A stretch of 64,000 nucleotides of DNA from JAUWKC01 sp035529895 (GTDB lineage: Bacteria; Planctomycetota; Phycisphaerae; Sedimentisphaerales; Anaerobacaceae), in the NCBI GenBank assembly GCA_035529895.1, contig DATKVV010000039.1, forward strand, positions 1 to 64,000, in the 5' to 3' direction. Below are positions 33,949-42,589 of the stretch, in pieces. The position numbers were made by a program, and so were the translations under genes. Below the pieces are notes generated by a model. The model was not told the DNA's origin. It saw only the letters and a list, made by a program, of their open reading frames with translations, and searched no databases. Numbering within the stretch: the first letter of the stretch is position 1; each line of letters opens with the position of its first letter.

Positions 33949-35577
33949 ATGTTTATGAGACTGCAAAGATTATTGATGGTGGTGAGTATCGTGGCGGTGG
34001 CTGTTCTGGTGACAGGGTCTGCTCTGGGGCAGGAGGGGGTAGCGGACCCGAAGCAGCCGGACTACACATCGAAGGTTCCGAAGTTTACTTTTGCTGACAC
34101 GCTGGAAGAGCAGGAAGCACAGTTGCGGACCAATCCTTTGATGAAGCGGTTTGCCAAATCGCGGCTGGCAATGGCGGGCGACCGATACCGGCCGATCTAT
34201 CATTACGTCAACCCGGAGAGCGGTCTTAACGACGGGAACGGTCTTTGTTTCTGGAAGGGGCGCTGGCACCTTTTCTATCAGGCGTATCCGCCGGAGGATA
34301 CGCGGCAGCACTGGGGACATGCTGTCAGCGATGACCTGATTCACTGGCGGGATTTGCCATACGCGATTTATCCACATCCGGAAAGGAAATGTTACTCCGG
34401 TTCGGCGCTTGTGGAAGAGGGCCGTGTGATTGCGATGTATCACGGGACGGAGGTGGGCAACATGGTGGCGGTGTCGAGCGACCCATTGCTGCTGAACTGG
34501 GAGAAGGTTACGGGCAAGGCGGTGATACCGATGAGAAGTGCGGACGGGTCGCCGCTGCCCTACCGGGTTTACGACCCGTGTATCTGGAAGAAGGACGGGG
34601 TGTACTACTCGCTTTCGGGAGGCACGCTGCCGGGACCGGGGGGCAAGCGGGTGCGGGCCAACTTCCTGTTCCGTTCAAAAGACCTGGCGAAGTGGGAGTA
34701 TCTGCACCCATTTGTTGAAGATGACCGGTTTACTTTGGTGGGGGACGACGGGGCGTGTCCGTATTTTTGGCCGATAGGCGACAGGCACATTCTGTTGTTT
34801 TTCAGCCACATGAGCGGCGGCCAGTATCTGCTGGGCGATTATGACAAAGGGCGCGACAAGTTTGTTGCTACCTCACACGGTTACTTCAATTTCGGGGCGG
34901 CCAAGCCGTCGGGCGTGCATGCGCCGACGGCGACGCCTGACGGCAAGGGCGGAGTTATCGTTATCTTCAACATGAACCCGGGCAAGCGAACCGAAGGGTG
35001 GAACCAGATTATGACGTTGCCGCGGCGCCTTACGCTGCTTGCGAGGGACGAAGTTGGGGTCGAGCCTGCCGGGGACATCGAATCGCTGCGATATGACCAT
35101 CAGCACGTCGATACAATGACGCTTGCGGCGAATCAGGAGGTTGTGCTCGAAAACATTCGCGGCAACGCTATGGAGATAATCGCGGAAATAGAGCCGAAGA
35201 ATGCGCCTGTGGTCGAAATGAACGTCCTGCGCTCGCCGAAGGCAGAGGAGTTTACGCGGATAATGTTTTTCCCTGAACGGTGGTACAGGGGCGAAAGCGT
35301 GGTCGGAATTGATTCATCCCGTTCGTCGATTCTGGCGGATGTGCGCTGCCGAGCTCCGGAGATGGGGCCGGTTGCTATTGGCGAGAACGAGCCCCTGAAG
35401 CTGCGTGTGTTCGTTGACAGGAGCGTCGTCGAGGTGTTCGTCAACGGCAGGCAGTGCGTGGCGGTGCGGGTTTATCCGGGCCGCGAAGACAGCACTGGCG
35501 TATCGCTGCGCTCGCAGGGGCAGGACGCCGTGCTCAAATCGCTCGATGCCTGGCAGATGGAGAACATCTACAGATAG
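33949..35577 (+). CDS. GH32-like glycoside hydrolase (fructosidase family), secreted
   Basis: A 542-residue protein with a signal peptide (LLMVVSIVAVAVLVTGSALG) and a five-bladed propeller related to GH32 levanases and invertases. The nucleophile motif is LNDGNG (Asp95) instead of WMNDPNG. The transition-state Asp209 sits in YDPCIW. The usual acid/base motif ECP reads GDDGACP, with Ala269 at the Glu position, so catalysis may use Asp266/267 or differ. A C-terminal beta-sandwich has LRVFVDRSVVEVFVNG, typical of the family. ATG at 33949 has AAAGGA. Confidence 0.85.
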   Translation: MFMRLQRLLMVVSIVAVAVLVTGSALGQEGVADPKQPDYTSKVPKFTFADTLEEQEAQLRTNPLMKRFAKSRLAMAGDRYRPIYHYVNPESGLNDGNGLCFWKGRWHLFYQAYPPEDTRQHWGHAVSDDLIHWRDLPYAIYPHPERKCYSGSALVEEGRVIAMYHGTEVGNMVAVSSDPLLLNWEKVTGKAVIPMRSADGSPLPYRVYDPCIWKKDGVYYSLSGGTLPGPGGKRVRANFLFRSKDLAKWEYLHPFVEDDRFTLVGDDGACPYFWPIGDRHILLFFSHMSGGQYLLGDYDKGRDKFVATSHGYFNFGAAKPSGVHAPTATPDGKGGVIVIFNMNPGKRTEGWNQIMTLPRRLTLLARDEVGVEPAGDIESLRYDHQHVDTMTLAANQEVVLENIRGNAMEIIAEIEPKNAPVVEMNVLRSPKAEEFTRIMFFPERWYRGESVVGIDSSRSSILADVRCRAPEMGPVAIGENEPLKLRVFVDRSVVEVFVNGRQCVAVRVYPGREDSTGVSLRSQGQDAVLKSLDAWQMENIYR

Positions 35578-35960
35578 CTCGTATGTGGTAACAATGCCCT
35601 CTCTTGTACATTGAAGGTGTGCGTGTGGAGTGCGCTTATCAGGACGACCGTTTTCGTTTGGATTTTTCTGGCGAAGCGCAAGACTCTGTGGAAAATCATA
35701 TCGTGGGCGGTATGAGAAGCCAAAAGAGTCTGATTCCTTTGAATGACTGCTTAGCAGTGTTTGCGACGTGCGCGTGGTGGTTTAATTGTGGATACGTAAA
35801 TCTGCCATACGAGAATTCCCCTCCTACGTTTGGCACGATTATGCTGCGGAAAAAGACCTGGCTAAAGGATTTAGTTGCGGTTATAATCATTTTATAATCG
35901 AGATTAAGTGAGGCTTTGGTGAGCGTCCTTTTTTGTGGCTATTTTGTCGAGGGGTCAAGA
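35578..35960. other. Spacer without recognised genes
   Basis: About 380 bases after the GH32-like gene. A 97-codon frame (35604-35897) has no conserved sequence or ribosome-binding site and is probably chance. Nothing else seen. Confidence 0.45.
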
Positions 35961-36353
35961 ATGGCGAATAGAAGCGCGGATTGGCTGGCGCAGGGCGAGC
36001 GGGATTTGAATCACGCCGCACACGCCTGCCAGAATAAAGACTTCGAGTGGTCGTGTTTCAGCGCTCAGCAGGGGGCAGAAAAGGCGGTCAAGGCTGTGTT
36101 TCTCTCCCTTCACGGTGAAGGGTGGGGGCACTCGGTCTATGGGCTCCTCAAGGGCCTAAATGATAAGGTCGAGGTTTCCGAGGAGCTGCTGGAGTCGGGC
36201 AAGATGCTGGATAAACACTATATCCCGACCCGCTACCCGAACGGATTTGAACGAGGTATTCCGGGGGATTATTATACTGAGCGGGAGGCTCAGGAGGCGA
36301 TCAAGAATGCAGGAGCAATCATCGAATTCTGTAAGGGTCATATTCGCGGATAA
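35961..36353 (+). CDS. HEPN-domain protein
   Basis: A 130-residue helical protein matching small HEPN proteins: ADWLAQGERDLNHAAHA, then FSAQQGAEKAVKAVFL and YIPTRYPNGF. HEPN proteins are often RNases or toxins paired with a nucleotidyltransferase that modifies them. The ATG at 35961 has GAGGGG upstream. The next gene starts inside this one (36307), a tight pairing typical of HEPN/MNT modules. Confidence 0.85.
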   Translation: MANRSADWLAQGERDLNHAAHACQNKDFEWSCFSAQQGAEKAVKAVFLSLHGEGWGHSVYGLLKGLNDKVEVSEELLESGKMLDKHYIPTRYPNGFERGIPGDYYTEREAQEAIKNAGAIIEFCKGHIRG

Positions 36354-36657
36354 AGAGAAGGTGCTTCGGGGCTTGAGAGAGTGCGCTGCGAAGCTCAAGA
36401 GCCGGGCGGAGGTGGAGAAGGTGGGGCTGTTCGGCTCTTATGCGACGGATACTTATGGGCCGGCGAGCGATGTGGATTTGCTGATAATACTGAAGGAATC
36501 CTCCAAGGTGTTTCTCGACAGGATTCCTGATTATATCCCGGAGAATCTGACGGTAAGCTGCGATGTCTTTCCCTATACCGCGGCGGAGATAGAGAAGATG
36601 AAACAGGACGGCAATAGCTGGATTCGCCACGTTCTTGAAGAGGTCGTTTGGCTTTAG
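36307..36657 (+). CDS. MNT-type nucleotidyltransferase partner of HEPN
   Basis: A 116-residue minimal nucleotidyltransferase. The active site is GLFGSYATDTYGPASDVDLL: Gly43-Ser44 and the metal-binding Asp55 and Asp57. In characterised HEPN/MNT systems the MNT protein adds AMP to a HEPN tyrosine and neutralises it; the same role here is inference. It overlaps the HEPN gene by 47 bases, so the two are translated together. Confidence 0.87.
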   Translation: MQEQSSNSVRVIFADKEKVLRGLRECAAKLKSRAEVEKVGLFGSYATDTYGPASDVDLLIILKESSKVFLDRIPDYIPENLTVSCDVFPYTAAEIEKMKQDGNSWIRHVLEEVVWL

Positions 36658-36672
36658 AGTCCTGGTTGAGGT

Positions 36673-36780
36673 ATGCGGCATCGAAGGAAAGTGATTACCG
36701 CTATAAGAGTCATATTCGTTCTACTGATAATCCCTGGGTGCGCGATGAAGGCGGACAAGAGGTGGGGACTTTGGCCTTAG
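36673..36780 (+). CDS. Possible small lipoprotein, 35 aa
   Basis: A 35-codon ATG frame with a basic start (MRHRRK), a hydrophobic stretch and a lipobox-like LLIIPGC before a short polar end. This would give a lipidated peptide of about 12 residues. A GAGG lies too close to the ATG to be a good ribosome-binding site, so the case rests on the signal sequence. Confidence 0.3.
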   Translation: MRHRRKVITAIRVIFVLLIIPGCAMKADKRWGLWP

Positions 36781-36822
36781 AGTCAGCCTGGGCAGAATCA
36801 GAATAAAAGAGGGGGTTTGAAC

Positions 36823-38028
36823 ATGATAAATAAGACGATTACGGCGCCAAAAGGATTTTTGGCGGCAGGTGTACGGTGTGGGATTAAGAAATCCGGAAAC
36901 TCCGACTTAGGGCTGATTGTGTGTCCAACCGGTGGGACAGCCGCGGCGGTTTTTACGACCAATAAGATAGTGTCGGCCGCAGTGACGGTCAGCAAAGAAC
37001 ACGCGAAAAGTCGCACCACCTATGCCGTGGTTGTCAATTCCGGCAACGCCAACGCCTGCACCGGCAGGCAGGGAATCAAGAACGCAATCACAATGTGCTC
37101 CGAAACTGCCGGGCAACTCGATATTATTGACCCTCACAACGTTCTGGTCGCCTCAACAGGTATCATCGGCGAGCAACTGCCCATCCGAAAGATTACCGGC
37201 GGTATACCGGAAGCAGCGGCGAGGCTGTCGAATTCGGCCACAGCAGGCCTCGATTTTGTCAAGGCGATAATGACCACCGATACCAGAGGCAAGCAGGCGG
37301 TGCGCCGACTTGAAATATCCGGTCGCGAGGTCACGATGGCAGGCGCCATAAAAGGGGCCGGCATGATTGGCCCCAACATGGCAACGACGCTTTGTTTTAT
37401 TACTACCGATGCGGCAATAACCAAGCCTATGCTCGCCAGGGCGTTGAAGGCTGCCATAGGTAATTCGGTGAACAAGCTCACCGTTGACGGGCATCAAAGC
37501 ACAAATGATACCGCGATAATTCTTGCCTCCGGCCTGGCGGGCAATCGCCCAATAGTTGCCCAGTGCCCGCGCTACAAAAAATTCGCCAATGTGCTGGCTG
37601 ACTTGTGCGATGATTTGGTCCGGCAGATGGCCCTCGATGCCGAAGGCGCCACGCGAATGTTCAAGGTCGTTGTCAAAGGCGCCGCTACTAAAGCCGATGC
37701 CGCACGGGCCGCAAGGGCCGTTGCTGACTATCCGCTGGTCAAATGCGCCATAAACGGCGGCGACCCCAACTGGGGCAGAATCATCTGTGCCGTCGGCTCG
37801 GTCGGCGTAAAACTGAATCCAGCAAGGCTTTCCTGCAAACTCGGCGACATAACCGTCTTTAAAAATGGCACGCCAACAAAGTTCGACCGTAAAAAAGCGA
37901 GCAGGGTCATCTCGCAAACGGAGCATACAATAAGCCTCGACTTAGGCGCGGGAAGTGCCGCCGATTTCTGCTACGGCTGCGACCTGAGCAAACAGTACGT
38001 GGCAATTAACGCCGATTACCACACGTAG
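36823..38028 (+). CDS. argJ: Bifunctional ornithine acetyltransferase/N-acetylglutamate synthase
   Basis: A 401-residue ArgJ recycling the acetyl group in arginine biosynthesis. The autocleavage site is GPNMATTLCF, cut before the Thr of ATT, where MATM is usual. Substrate motifs are FTTNKIVSAAV, NSGNANACTGRQG and VDGHQSTNDT. The ending CDLSKQYVAINADYHT matches the family. The ATG at 36823 follows GAGGGGG; a TTG two codons earlier is also possible. It is separated from argC by about 10.5 kb of accessory DNA. Confidence 0.95.
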   Translation: MINKTITAPKGFLAAGVRCGIKKSGNSDLGLIVCPTGGTAAAVFTTNKIVSAAVTVSKEHAKSRTTYAVVVNSGNANACTGRQGIKNAITMCSETAGQLDIIDPHNVLVASTGIIGEQLPIRKITGGIPEAAARLSNSATAGLDFVKAIMTTDTRGKQAVRRLEISGREVTMAGAIKGAGMIGPNMATTLCFITTDAAITKPMLARALKAAIGNSVNKLTVDGHQSTNDTAIILASGLAGNRPIVAQCPRYKKFANVLADLCDDLVRQMALDAEGATRMFKVVVKGAATKADAARAARAVADYPLVKCAINGGDPNWGRIICAVGSVGVKLNPARLSCKLGDITVFKNGTPTKFDRKKASRVISQTEHTISLDLGAGSAADFCYGCDLSKQYVAINADYHT

Positions 38029-38172
38029 CCAAGCATAAGGTCTGCGCGGACTCCGCGGCCGTTAGGTTTTCTGTGCGGAAAATAGTTGAAAGCCAGCCGG
38101 ATTTCGCTAAACTTACCGAAATTTTATTCACGTTGTTTCCATGGAAGTGTATAGGTTGCTGATTAAGGAGTT

Positions 38173-40590
38173 ATGAAAGTGAAGATTCTCAAGAACGCCG
38201 TTGCTTCTATTGTACCGATGTGTGCTTTCAGCGCAGTGACAATAGCTGCCGAAAGTCCCGAATCGACAGAAATGGTCCATACGCCGCCAAGCTGGGTAGT
38301 TGCACCCATAAGTGCTCTGCTGGCTCTGGGGTTTGCGTACTTTTTCTATAAGAAAATGATGGCCGCCCCCGAAGGCACCGAAAAAATGAAGGCCATCGCC
38401 GGCTATGTCCGCGATGGTGCCTACGCGTATCTGTTTCGTCAGTACGGTGTTGTGTCGCTCGTGTTCCTGGTGCTTCTAGCTATTTTTGCCGGCCTTGCCT
38501 ATCTCGGCGTCCAGAATCCATTCGTCCCGGTTGCTTTCCTGACGGGCGGCTTTTTCAGCGGCCTCTGCGGTTTCCTTGGTATGAAGACCGCCACCAACGC
38601 CTCTTCCCGTACCGCTCAAGGCGCAAGCGAAAGCCTCAATCGAGGGCTCCAGGTCGCCTTCCGCTCCGGCGCGGTCATGGGTCTTGTCGTTGTCGGTTTC
38701 GGCCTGCTCGACATTTCACTGTGGTATTTGATTCTGGACAAGGTCGTTTACACGGCCCAGAATATGGCAGAGGGCTTGCAGCTCTTTGGCCTGACGCTGG
38801 TAAAGGCCGGCATGAGCCCCGAACACAAACTCGTTGAAATCACCACGACCATGATTACCTTCGGCATGGGCGCTTCGACGCAGGCGCTGTTTGCCCGTGT
38901 CGGAGGCGGCATTTACACCAAGGCCGCCGACGTCGGAGCAGACCTTGTCGGCAAGGTCGAAGCGGGCATTCCCGAGGACGACCCGAGAAACCCCGCCACC
39001 ATCGCCGATAACGTCGGCGACAATGTCGGTGACGTTGCCGGTATGGGGGCCGACCTTTATGAAAGCTATTGCGGCTCTATTCTGGCAACCGCGGCCCTCG
39101 GCGCGGCCCTGCCGGCGACCGCCGTTATCGAAAGTGGTATGAGCCCGCTAAAAGCTGTTCTGGCGCCTATGGTGGTCGCAGGTCTCGGCATCGTTCTGTC
39201 GATTTTAGGCATTTTTATGGTTCGCTGCAAAGAGGACGCCAGTCAGAAGAATCTGCTGCGCGCGCTTTTGTTCGGTACTCTCGGCAGTTCAGTCATGATT
39301 CTTGTGGCGCTTGCACTGATGGCAAGGACCGACTGGATTAGCTGGGGCGTTTTTGGCTCCGTCGCGTCGGGCCTGATTGCCGGCGTCATCATAGGTCAGT
39401 CCACCGAATATTACACCTCCGACGAATACAAACCCACCCGTGCCATCGCCGAGCAGACAAATATGGGTCCTGCAACCACAATCCTTGAGGGTTTCTCGAA
39501 CGGCATGTATTCCGCGGGTCTGCCGGTGGTCACCATTGTCATCGGCATCCTGTGTGCCTTCGGGCTTGCGGGCGGCTTTTCAGATATATCGATGGGTCTT
39601 TACGGGATAGGTTTTGCCGCGGTGGGAATGCTCGCCACGTTGGGCATTACTCTGGCTACCGACGCTTACGGGCCCATAGCGGACAACGCCGGCGGAAATG
39701 CCGAAATGAGCGGGCTAGGCCCCGAAGTACGAAAAAGGACCGATGCGCTCGACGCACTGGGCAATACCACGGCAGCGACCGGAAAGGGCTTTGCCATCGG
39801 CTCAGCCGCACTGACCGCCATGGCCCTTCTGGCGGCATACATCGAAGAGATTCGTATCTGGATTGGAAGGCTTGCTTCACAGAGTGCGGATGAAATATAT
39901 CGAGTTGGAAATGTCGCATTCTCGTACAAGGACGGCGTCGGGGGCGCGATAAACGCCAAGACCGCGCACGTTATGGATTTTGTCGGCGCCTACGGCCTCA
40001 ATATTATGAATCCGAAACTAATCTGCGGCCTCTTTATCGGAGCGGTAATGGCATTTGTGTTCTGTGCGATGTCCATAAAAGCGGTCGGCAGGGCGGCGGG
40101 CGCCATGGTCAATGAGGTCCGCCGGCAGTTCAGGGAAATCGCCGGCATCATGGAAGGAACGGGCCAGCCCGATTACGCGCGATGTGTCTCTATTTCGACC
40201 CGCGGGGCGCAAAAAGAAATGATTTTGCCTTCGCTGATGGCGATTATTGTGCCGGTTCTGACGGGGCTTTTTTTGGGCGTGGCCGGTGTAATGGGGCTTC
40301 TGGCAGGAGGCTTGAGCTGCGGTTTTGTCCTTGCTATTACCCTCAACAATGCCGGCGGCGCCTGGGACAACGCTAAAAAGTACATCGAGAAGGGCGCCTA
40401 CGGTGGCAAAGGCTCTCCGGCCCACAAGGCGGGGGTGGTTGGCGATACCGTCGGCGACCCCTTCAAGGACACCGCCGGACCGAGTTTGAATATCCTTATT
40501 AAGCTGATGACTATGGTCAGCGTGGTGTTCTCGGGTGTAATCGTGAAATTCGCGCCCTTTATAAGCGGCTGGCTCGGTCTGGGCAAGTAA
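38173..40590 (+). CDS. hppA: Membrane-bound ion-translocating pyrophosphatase, K+-dependent type
   Basis: An 805-residue membrane pump with about 16 hydrophobic segments that couples PPi hydrolysis to H+ or Na+ export. The substrate motif is DVGADLVGKVEAGIPEDDP, followed by NPATIADNVGDNVGDVAGMG; a second site is GGAWDNAKKYIEKG. The sequence GNTTAATGKGFAIGSA has Ala where K+-independent enzymes have Lys, so the enzyme is predicted K+-dependent. Such forms often pump Na+. The ATG has AAGGAG five bases upstream. Confidence 0.95.
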   Translation: MKVKILKNAVASIVPMCAFSAVTIAAESPESTEMVHTPPSWVVAPISALLALGFAYFFYKKMMAAPEGTEKMKAIAGYVRDGAYAYLFRQYGVVSLVFLVLLAIFAGLAYLGVQNPFVPVAFLTGGFFSGLCGFLGMKTATNASSRTAQGASESLNRGLQVAFRSGAVMGLVVVGFGLLDISLWYLILDKVVYTAQNMAEGLQLFGLTLVKAGMSPEHKLVEITTTMITFGMGASTQALFARVGGGIYTKAADVGADLVGKVEAGIPEDDPRNPATIADNVGDNVGDVAGMGADLYESYCGSILATAALGAALPATAVIESGMSPLKAVLAPMVVAGLGIVLSILGIFMVRCKEDASQKNLLRALLFGTLGSSVMILVALALMARTDWISWGVFGSVASGLIAGVIIGQSTEYYTSDEYKPTRAIAEQTNMGPATTILEGFSNGMYSAGLPVVTIVIGILCAFGLAGGFSDISMGLYGIGFAAVGMLATLGITLATDAYGPIADNAGGNAEMSGLGPEVRKRTDALDALGNTTAATGKGFAIGSAALTAMALLAAYIEEIRIWIGRLASQSADEIYRVGNVAFSYKDGVGGAINAKTAHVMDFVGAYGLNIMNPKLICGLFIGAVMAFVFCAMSIKAVGRAAGAMVNEVRRQFREIAGIMEGTGQPDYARCVSISTRGAQKEMILPSLMAIIVPVLTGLFLGVAGVMGLLAGGLSCGFVLAITLNNAGGAWDNAKKYIEKGAYGGKGSPAHKAGVVGDTVGDPFKDTAGPSLNILIKLMTMVSVVFSGVIVKFAPFISGWLGLGK

Positions 40591-40640
40591 TCCGTGTATG
40601 AGCTGACTTTTTTGCCCATACAAAGAAAGTGAGGTGTAAA

Positions 40641-40763
40641 ATGGTCAGCAGGCACCACCATATTGACAGTGACCGAGTCTTTTTCTGGCTAAAGATGCTT
40701 CTGGTCCTGGCAGTTATTATCATTTTCGGTTACTTGTTTTGCAAGGCGCGTTCCTGTTATTAA
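40641..40763 (+). CDS. Single-pass membrane microprotein, 40 aa
   Basis: A 40-codon ATG frame with a GAGGTG site eight bases upstream. After a histidine-rich start it has one membrane segment (MLLVLAVIIIFGYLFC) and a short basic end. It lies between hppA and a terminator at 40808-40835 in the same direction. The good ribosome-binding site and clean topology make it a likely real gene. Function unknown. Confidence 0.5.
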   Translation: MVSRHHHIDSDRVFFWLKMLLVLAVIIIFGYLFCKARSCY

Positions 40764-40807
40764 CCGCAAGCCAGTTGACGTACACGTCTGCTTTGGTTAG
40801 TCTATCG

Positions 40808-40835
40808 GGGTGGTCGAGTCGGCCGCCCTTTTTTT
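40808..40835 (+). terminator. Intrinsic terminator before rsfS
   Basis: GGGTGG (40808-40813) pairs with CCGCCC (40823-40828), with one G-U pair, and is followed directly by seven T residues (40829-40835). It would end transcripts from hppA and the microprotein. Confidence 0.65.
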
Positions 40836-40856
40836 ATTGGAAATAAGAGGGTTTTA

Positions 40857-41219
40857 TTGGCAGAGAAGGCAAACACAGAGGCAAGAGCTTTTGCTTTGGC
40901 CGCCGCTCAATTGGCGGACGGGCGGCACTGCAGCGATATTGTGGTGCTTGACTTAACAGGCATATCACCCGCGACGGACTATTTCGTAATCGCTACCGGC
41001 ACGAGTAACAGACAGATGCGCACCGTCGCCGACGAAATCTGCGAGGATGCAAAAAAACGCGGCCTGCACCGCTTCGGCCGGGCCGGGTATGAGCAGGCAC
41101 GCTGGATTCTGCTGGACTTTATCGACGTCGTCATTCACATCTTCGACCGCGAGTACCGGGAGTATTACGACCTCGAATTGCTCTGGGGCGATGCAAAGAA
41201 ATTGACTATCGATAAATGA
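40857..41219 (+). CDS. rsfS: Ribosome silencing factor RsfS
   Basis: A 120-residue RsfS (Iojap family) protein that binds L14 and blocks subunit joining in starvation. Conserved segments are DIVVLDLTGISPATDYFVIA, TGTSNRQM, FGRAGYEQARWILLDF and HIFDREYREYYDLELLWGD. The start is TTG at 40857, with AGAGGG upstream and no ATG in range. The downstream accessory cassette begins right after it. Confidence 0.93.
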   Translation: MAEKANTEARAFALAAAQLADGRHCSDIVVLDLTGISPATDYFVIATGTSNRQMRTVADEICEDAKKRGLHRFGRAGYEQARWILLDFIDVVIHIFDREYREYYDLELLWGDAKKLTIDK

Positions 41220-41240
41220 TGATTGATTATTGAAAAAGCA

Positions 41241-41270
41241 GCCACAGAGAACACAGAGACCACAGAGATA
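41241..41270. repeat. CACAGAG repeat, left boundary of accessory cassette
   Basis: GCCACAGAGAACACAGAGAC continued by CACAGAGATA. An inverted copy occurs at 42551-42580, and a shorter direct copy (GCCACAGAGGACACAAAGAG) at 41676-41695. Together they bracket the GxxExxY and FRG genes. Confidence 0.7.
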
Positions 41271-41297
41271 TAGCTAAAGAGAGCTTGTGAACGTATA

Positions 41298-41663
41298 ATG
41301 GCTGATGATTTGACAGAGCGAATTATAGGTGCTGCTGTAGAAGTGCACAGGGAACTGGGTCCAGGGTTGCTGGAGTCCATCTATGAGGAGGCACTGTGTC
41401 ACGAATTTGAGTTGCAAGGCATAAGGTACCAGCGGCAAGTTCCAGCGGATATTATGTATAAAGGAAAGGTTATCAGGGGCCAGCGGCTTGACTTGCTGGT
41501 GGAGGCAGAGGTTGTTGTTGAAATTAAGTCCTACGGCGCGCCGCCCGATACTGTAATTTCACAGACTATTTCTTATTTGAAAGCAACCAAACTGAAGCGC
41601 GGCCTTATTATCAACTTCGGACAGAAACGACTTGTCGATGGCGTCAAACGCGTTTCCGTTTAG
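41298..41663 (+). CDS. GxxExxY-family protein (PD-(D/E)XK fold)
   Basis: A 121-residue member of the GxxExxY family. The signature is GAAVEVHRELGPGLLESIYE, and the nuclease-like core has RLDLLVEAEVVVEIKSY, with Asp and Glu-x-Lys. Such genes are scattered as single mobile units in Planctomycetes and Bacteroidetes; their activity is unproven. ATG start without a clear ribosome-binding site. It is flanked on both sides by CACAGAG repeats and sits between rsfS and argS. Confidence 0.88.
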   Translation: MADDLTERIIGAAVEVHRELGPGLLESIYEEALCHEFELQGIRYQRQVPADIMYKGKVIRGQRLDLLVEAEVVVEIKSYGAPPDTVISQTISYLKATKLKRGLIINFGQKRLVDGVKRVSV

Positions 41664-41675
41664 TTTTTTCGGTTA

Positions 41676-41695
41676 GCCACAGAGGACACAAAGAG
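41676..41695. repeat. CACAGAG repeat, internal copy
   Basis: A direct, slightly diverged copy of the repeat at 41241-41270, between the GxxExxY gene and the FRG pseudogene. It suggests the two genes entered as separate repeat-flanked units. Confidence 0.6.
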
Positions 41696-41735
41696 CAGGG
41701 AGCAAAATAGACTCGTTGTAAGAGTGGTCAATACA

Positions 41736-42534
41736 ATGAAAGAGCAAACGCTCAAATCGTGGGAACAGTTTGAAGATGTCTTAATAAGAACGATTTCTGA
41801 TACGAGAGATTTGAAAGAAAAAACAGAATCATATGTAAGCTATCCTCTTTTAAGAGGACATAGTAATTCGGAGTGGCATTTGGAATCGAGCCTTGAAAGG
41901 ATAAAGAAGGGGATATGTCTTTCGGATTATTACACAACGATGAAGATTGCTCATGAACACGTCGCAACGTGCACCGGAAGCAAATGGGATTTGAGTACAA
42001 GAGCGCACTTTGGAGATTTTGAACTACCCGCCTATGAATTTATGGCCTACTTGAGGCACAATGGTTTTCCTTCCCCTCTATTGGACTGGACGCGGTCTCC
42101 ATACGTAGCGGCATATTTTGCGTTTAGAGACATGTGGTATGTTGGAGATGGTGCGGCTTATGTATCAATTTTCATTTAGAGAATACTGTGGGGGCGGGAA
42201 AACTGCATGTGCCCAAAAGCCGCATATTTGCACTTTAGGCCCTACCATAGCAACTGACCCAAAGCATTATTTGCAGCAGAGCGAATATTCGGTCTGCGTT
42301 AGGAGAGAAGGCGAAGAAACATGCTTTGCAAGTTACGAAGATGTTGAGGAAGAAGAAGGACAAGACGAGCTGCTTGAGTACAATTTCCCGGGCTCAGAGG
42401 CACTGAAGGTGCTTGGGAAACTGGATTTAATGAATATCACAGCATACTCACTCTTCAATTCGGAAAGTAGTCTGATGGAGACATTGGCTTTGCGCGAAAT
42501 GGTTTTGAAATGGGGTCAGGTCATTAGCCCGTGA
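41736..42534 (+). pseudogene. FRG-domain protein, broken by a frameshift
   Basis: The first frame (to 42179) has the FRG core: LLRGHSNSEWHLESSLER and GFPSPLLDWTRSPYVAAYFA. It stops shortly after AAYVSIFI. The rest of the domain (EYCGGGKT, HICTLGP and YLQQSEYSVCV) continues in the +1 frame to 42534. Removing one T of the run near 42175-42177 restores a continuous protein of about 265 residues. FRG proteins are found in defence and prophage contexts. The start is ATG 41736. Confidence 0.8.
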
Positions 42535-42550
42535 ATGTGAATGGGAAAAT

Positions 42551-42580
42551 TATCTCTGTGTTCTCTGTGACCTCTGTGGC
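42551..42580. repeat. CTCTGTG repeat, inverted right boundary of the cassette
   Basis: TATCTCTGTGTTCTCTGTGA continued by CCTCTGTGGC is the inverted counterpart of the repeat at 41241-41270. It ends nine bases before the argS start codon, replacing any normal ribosome-binding site there. Confidence 0.7.
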
Positions 42581-42589
42581 TGGCTTATA

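Noticed and set aside
35604..35897. 97-codon frame after the GH32-like gene
   Set aside because: No conserved sequence, no ribosome-binding site, and composition unlike a coding region.
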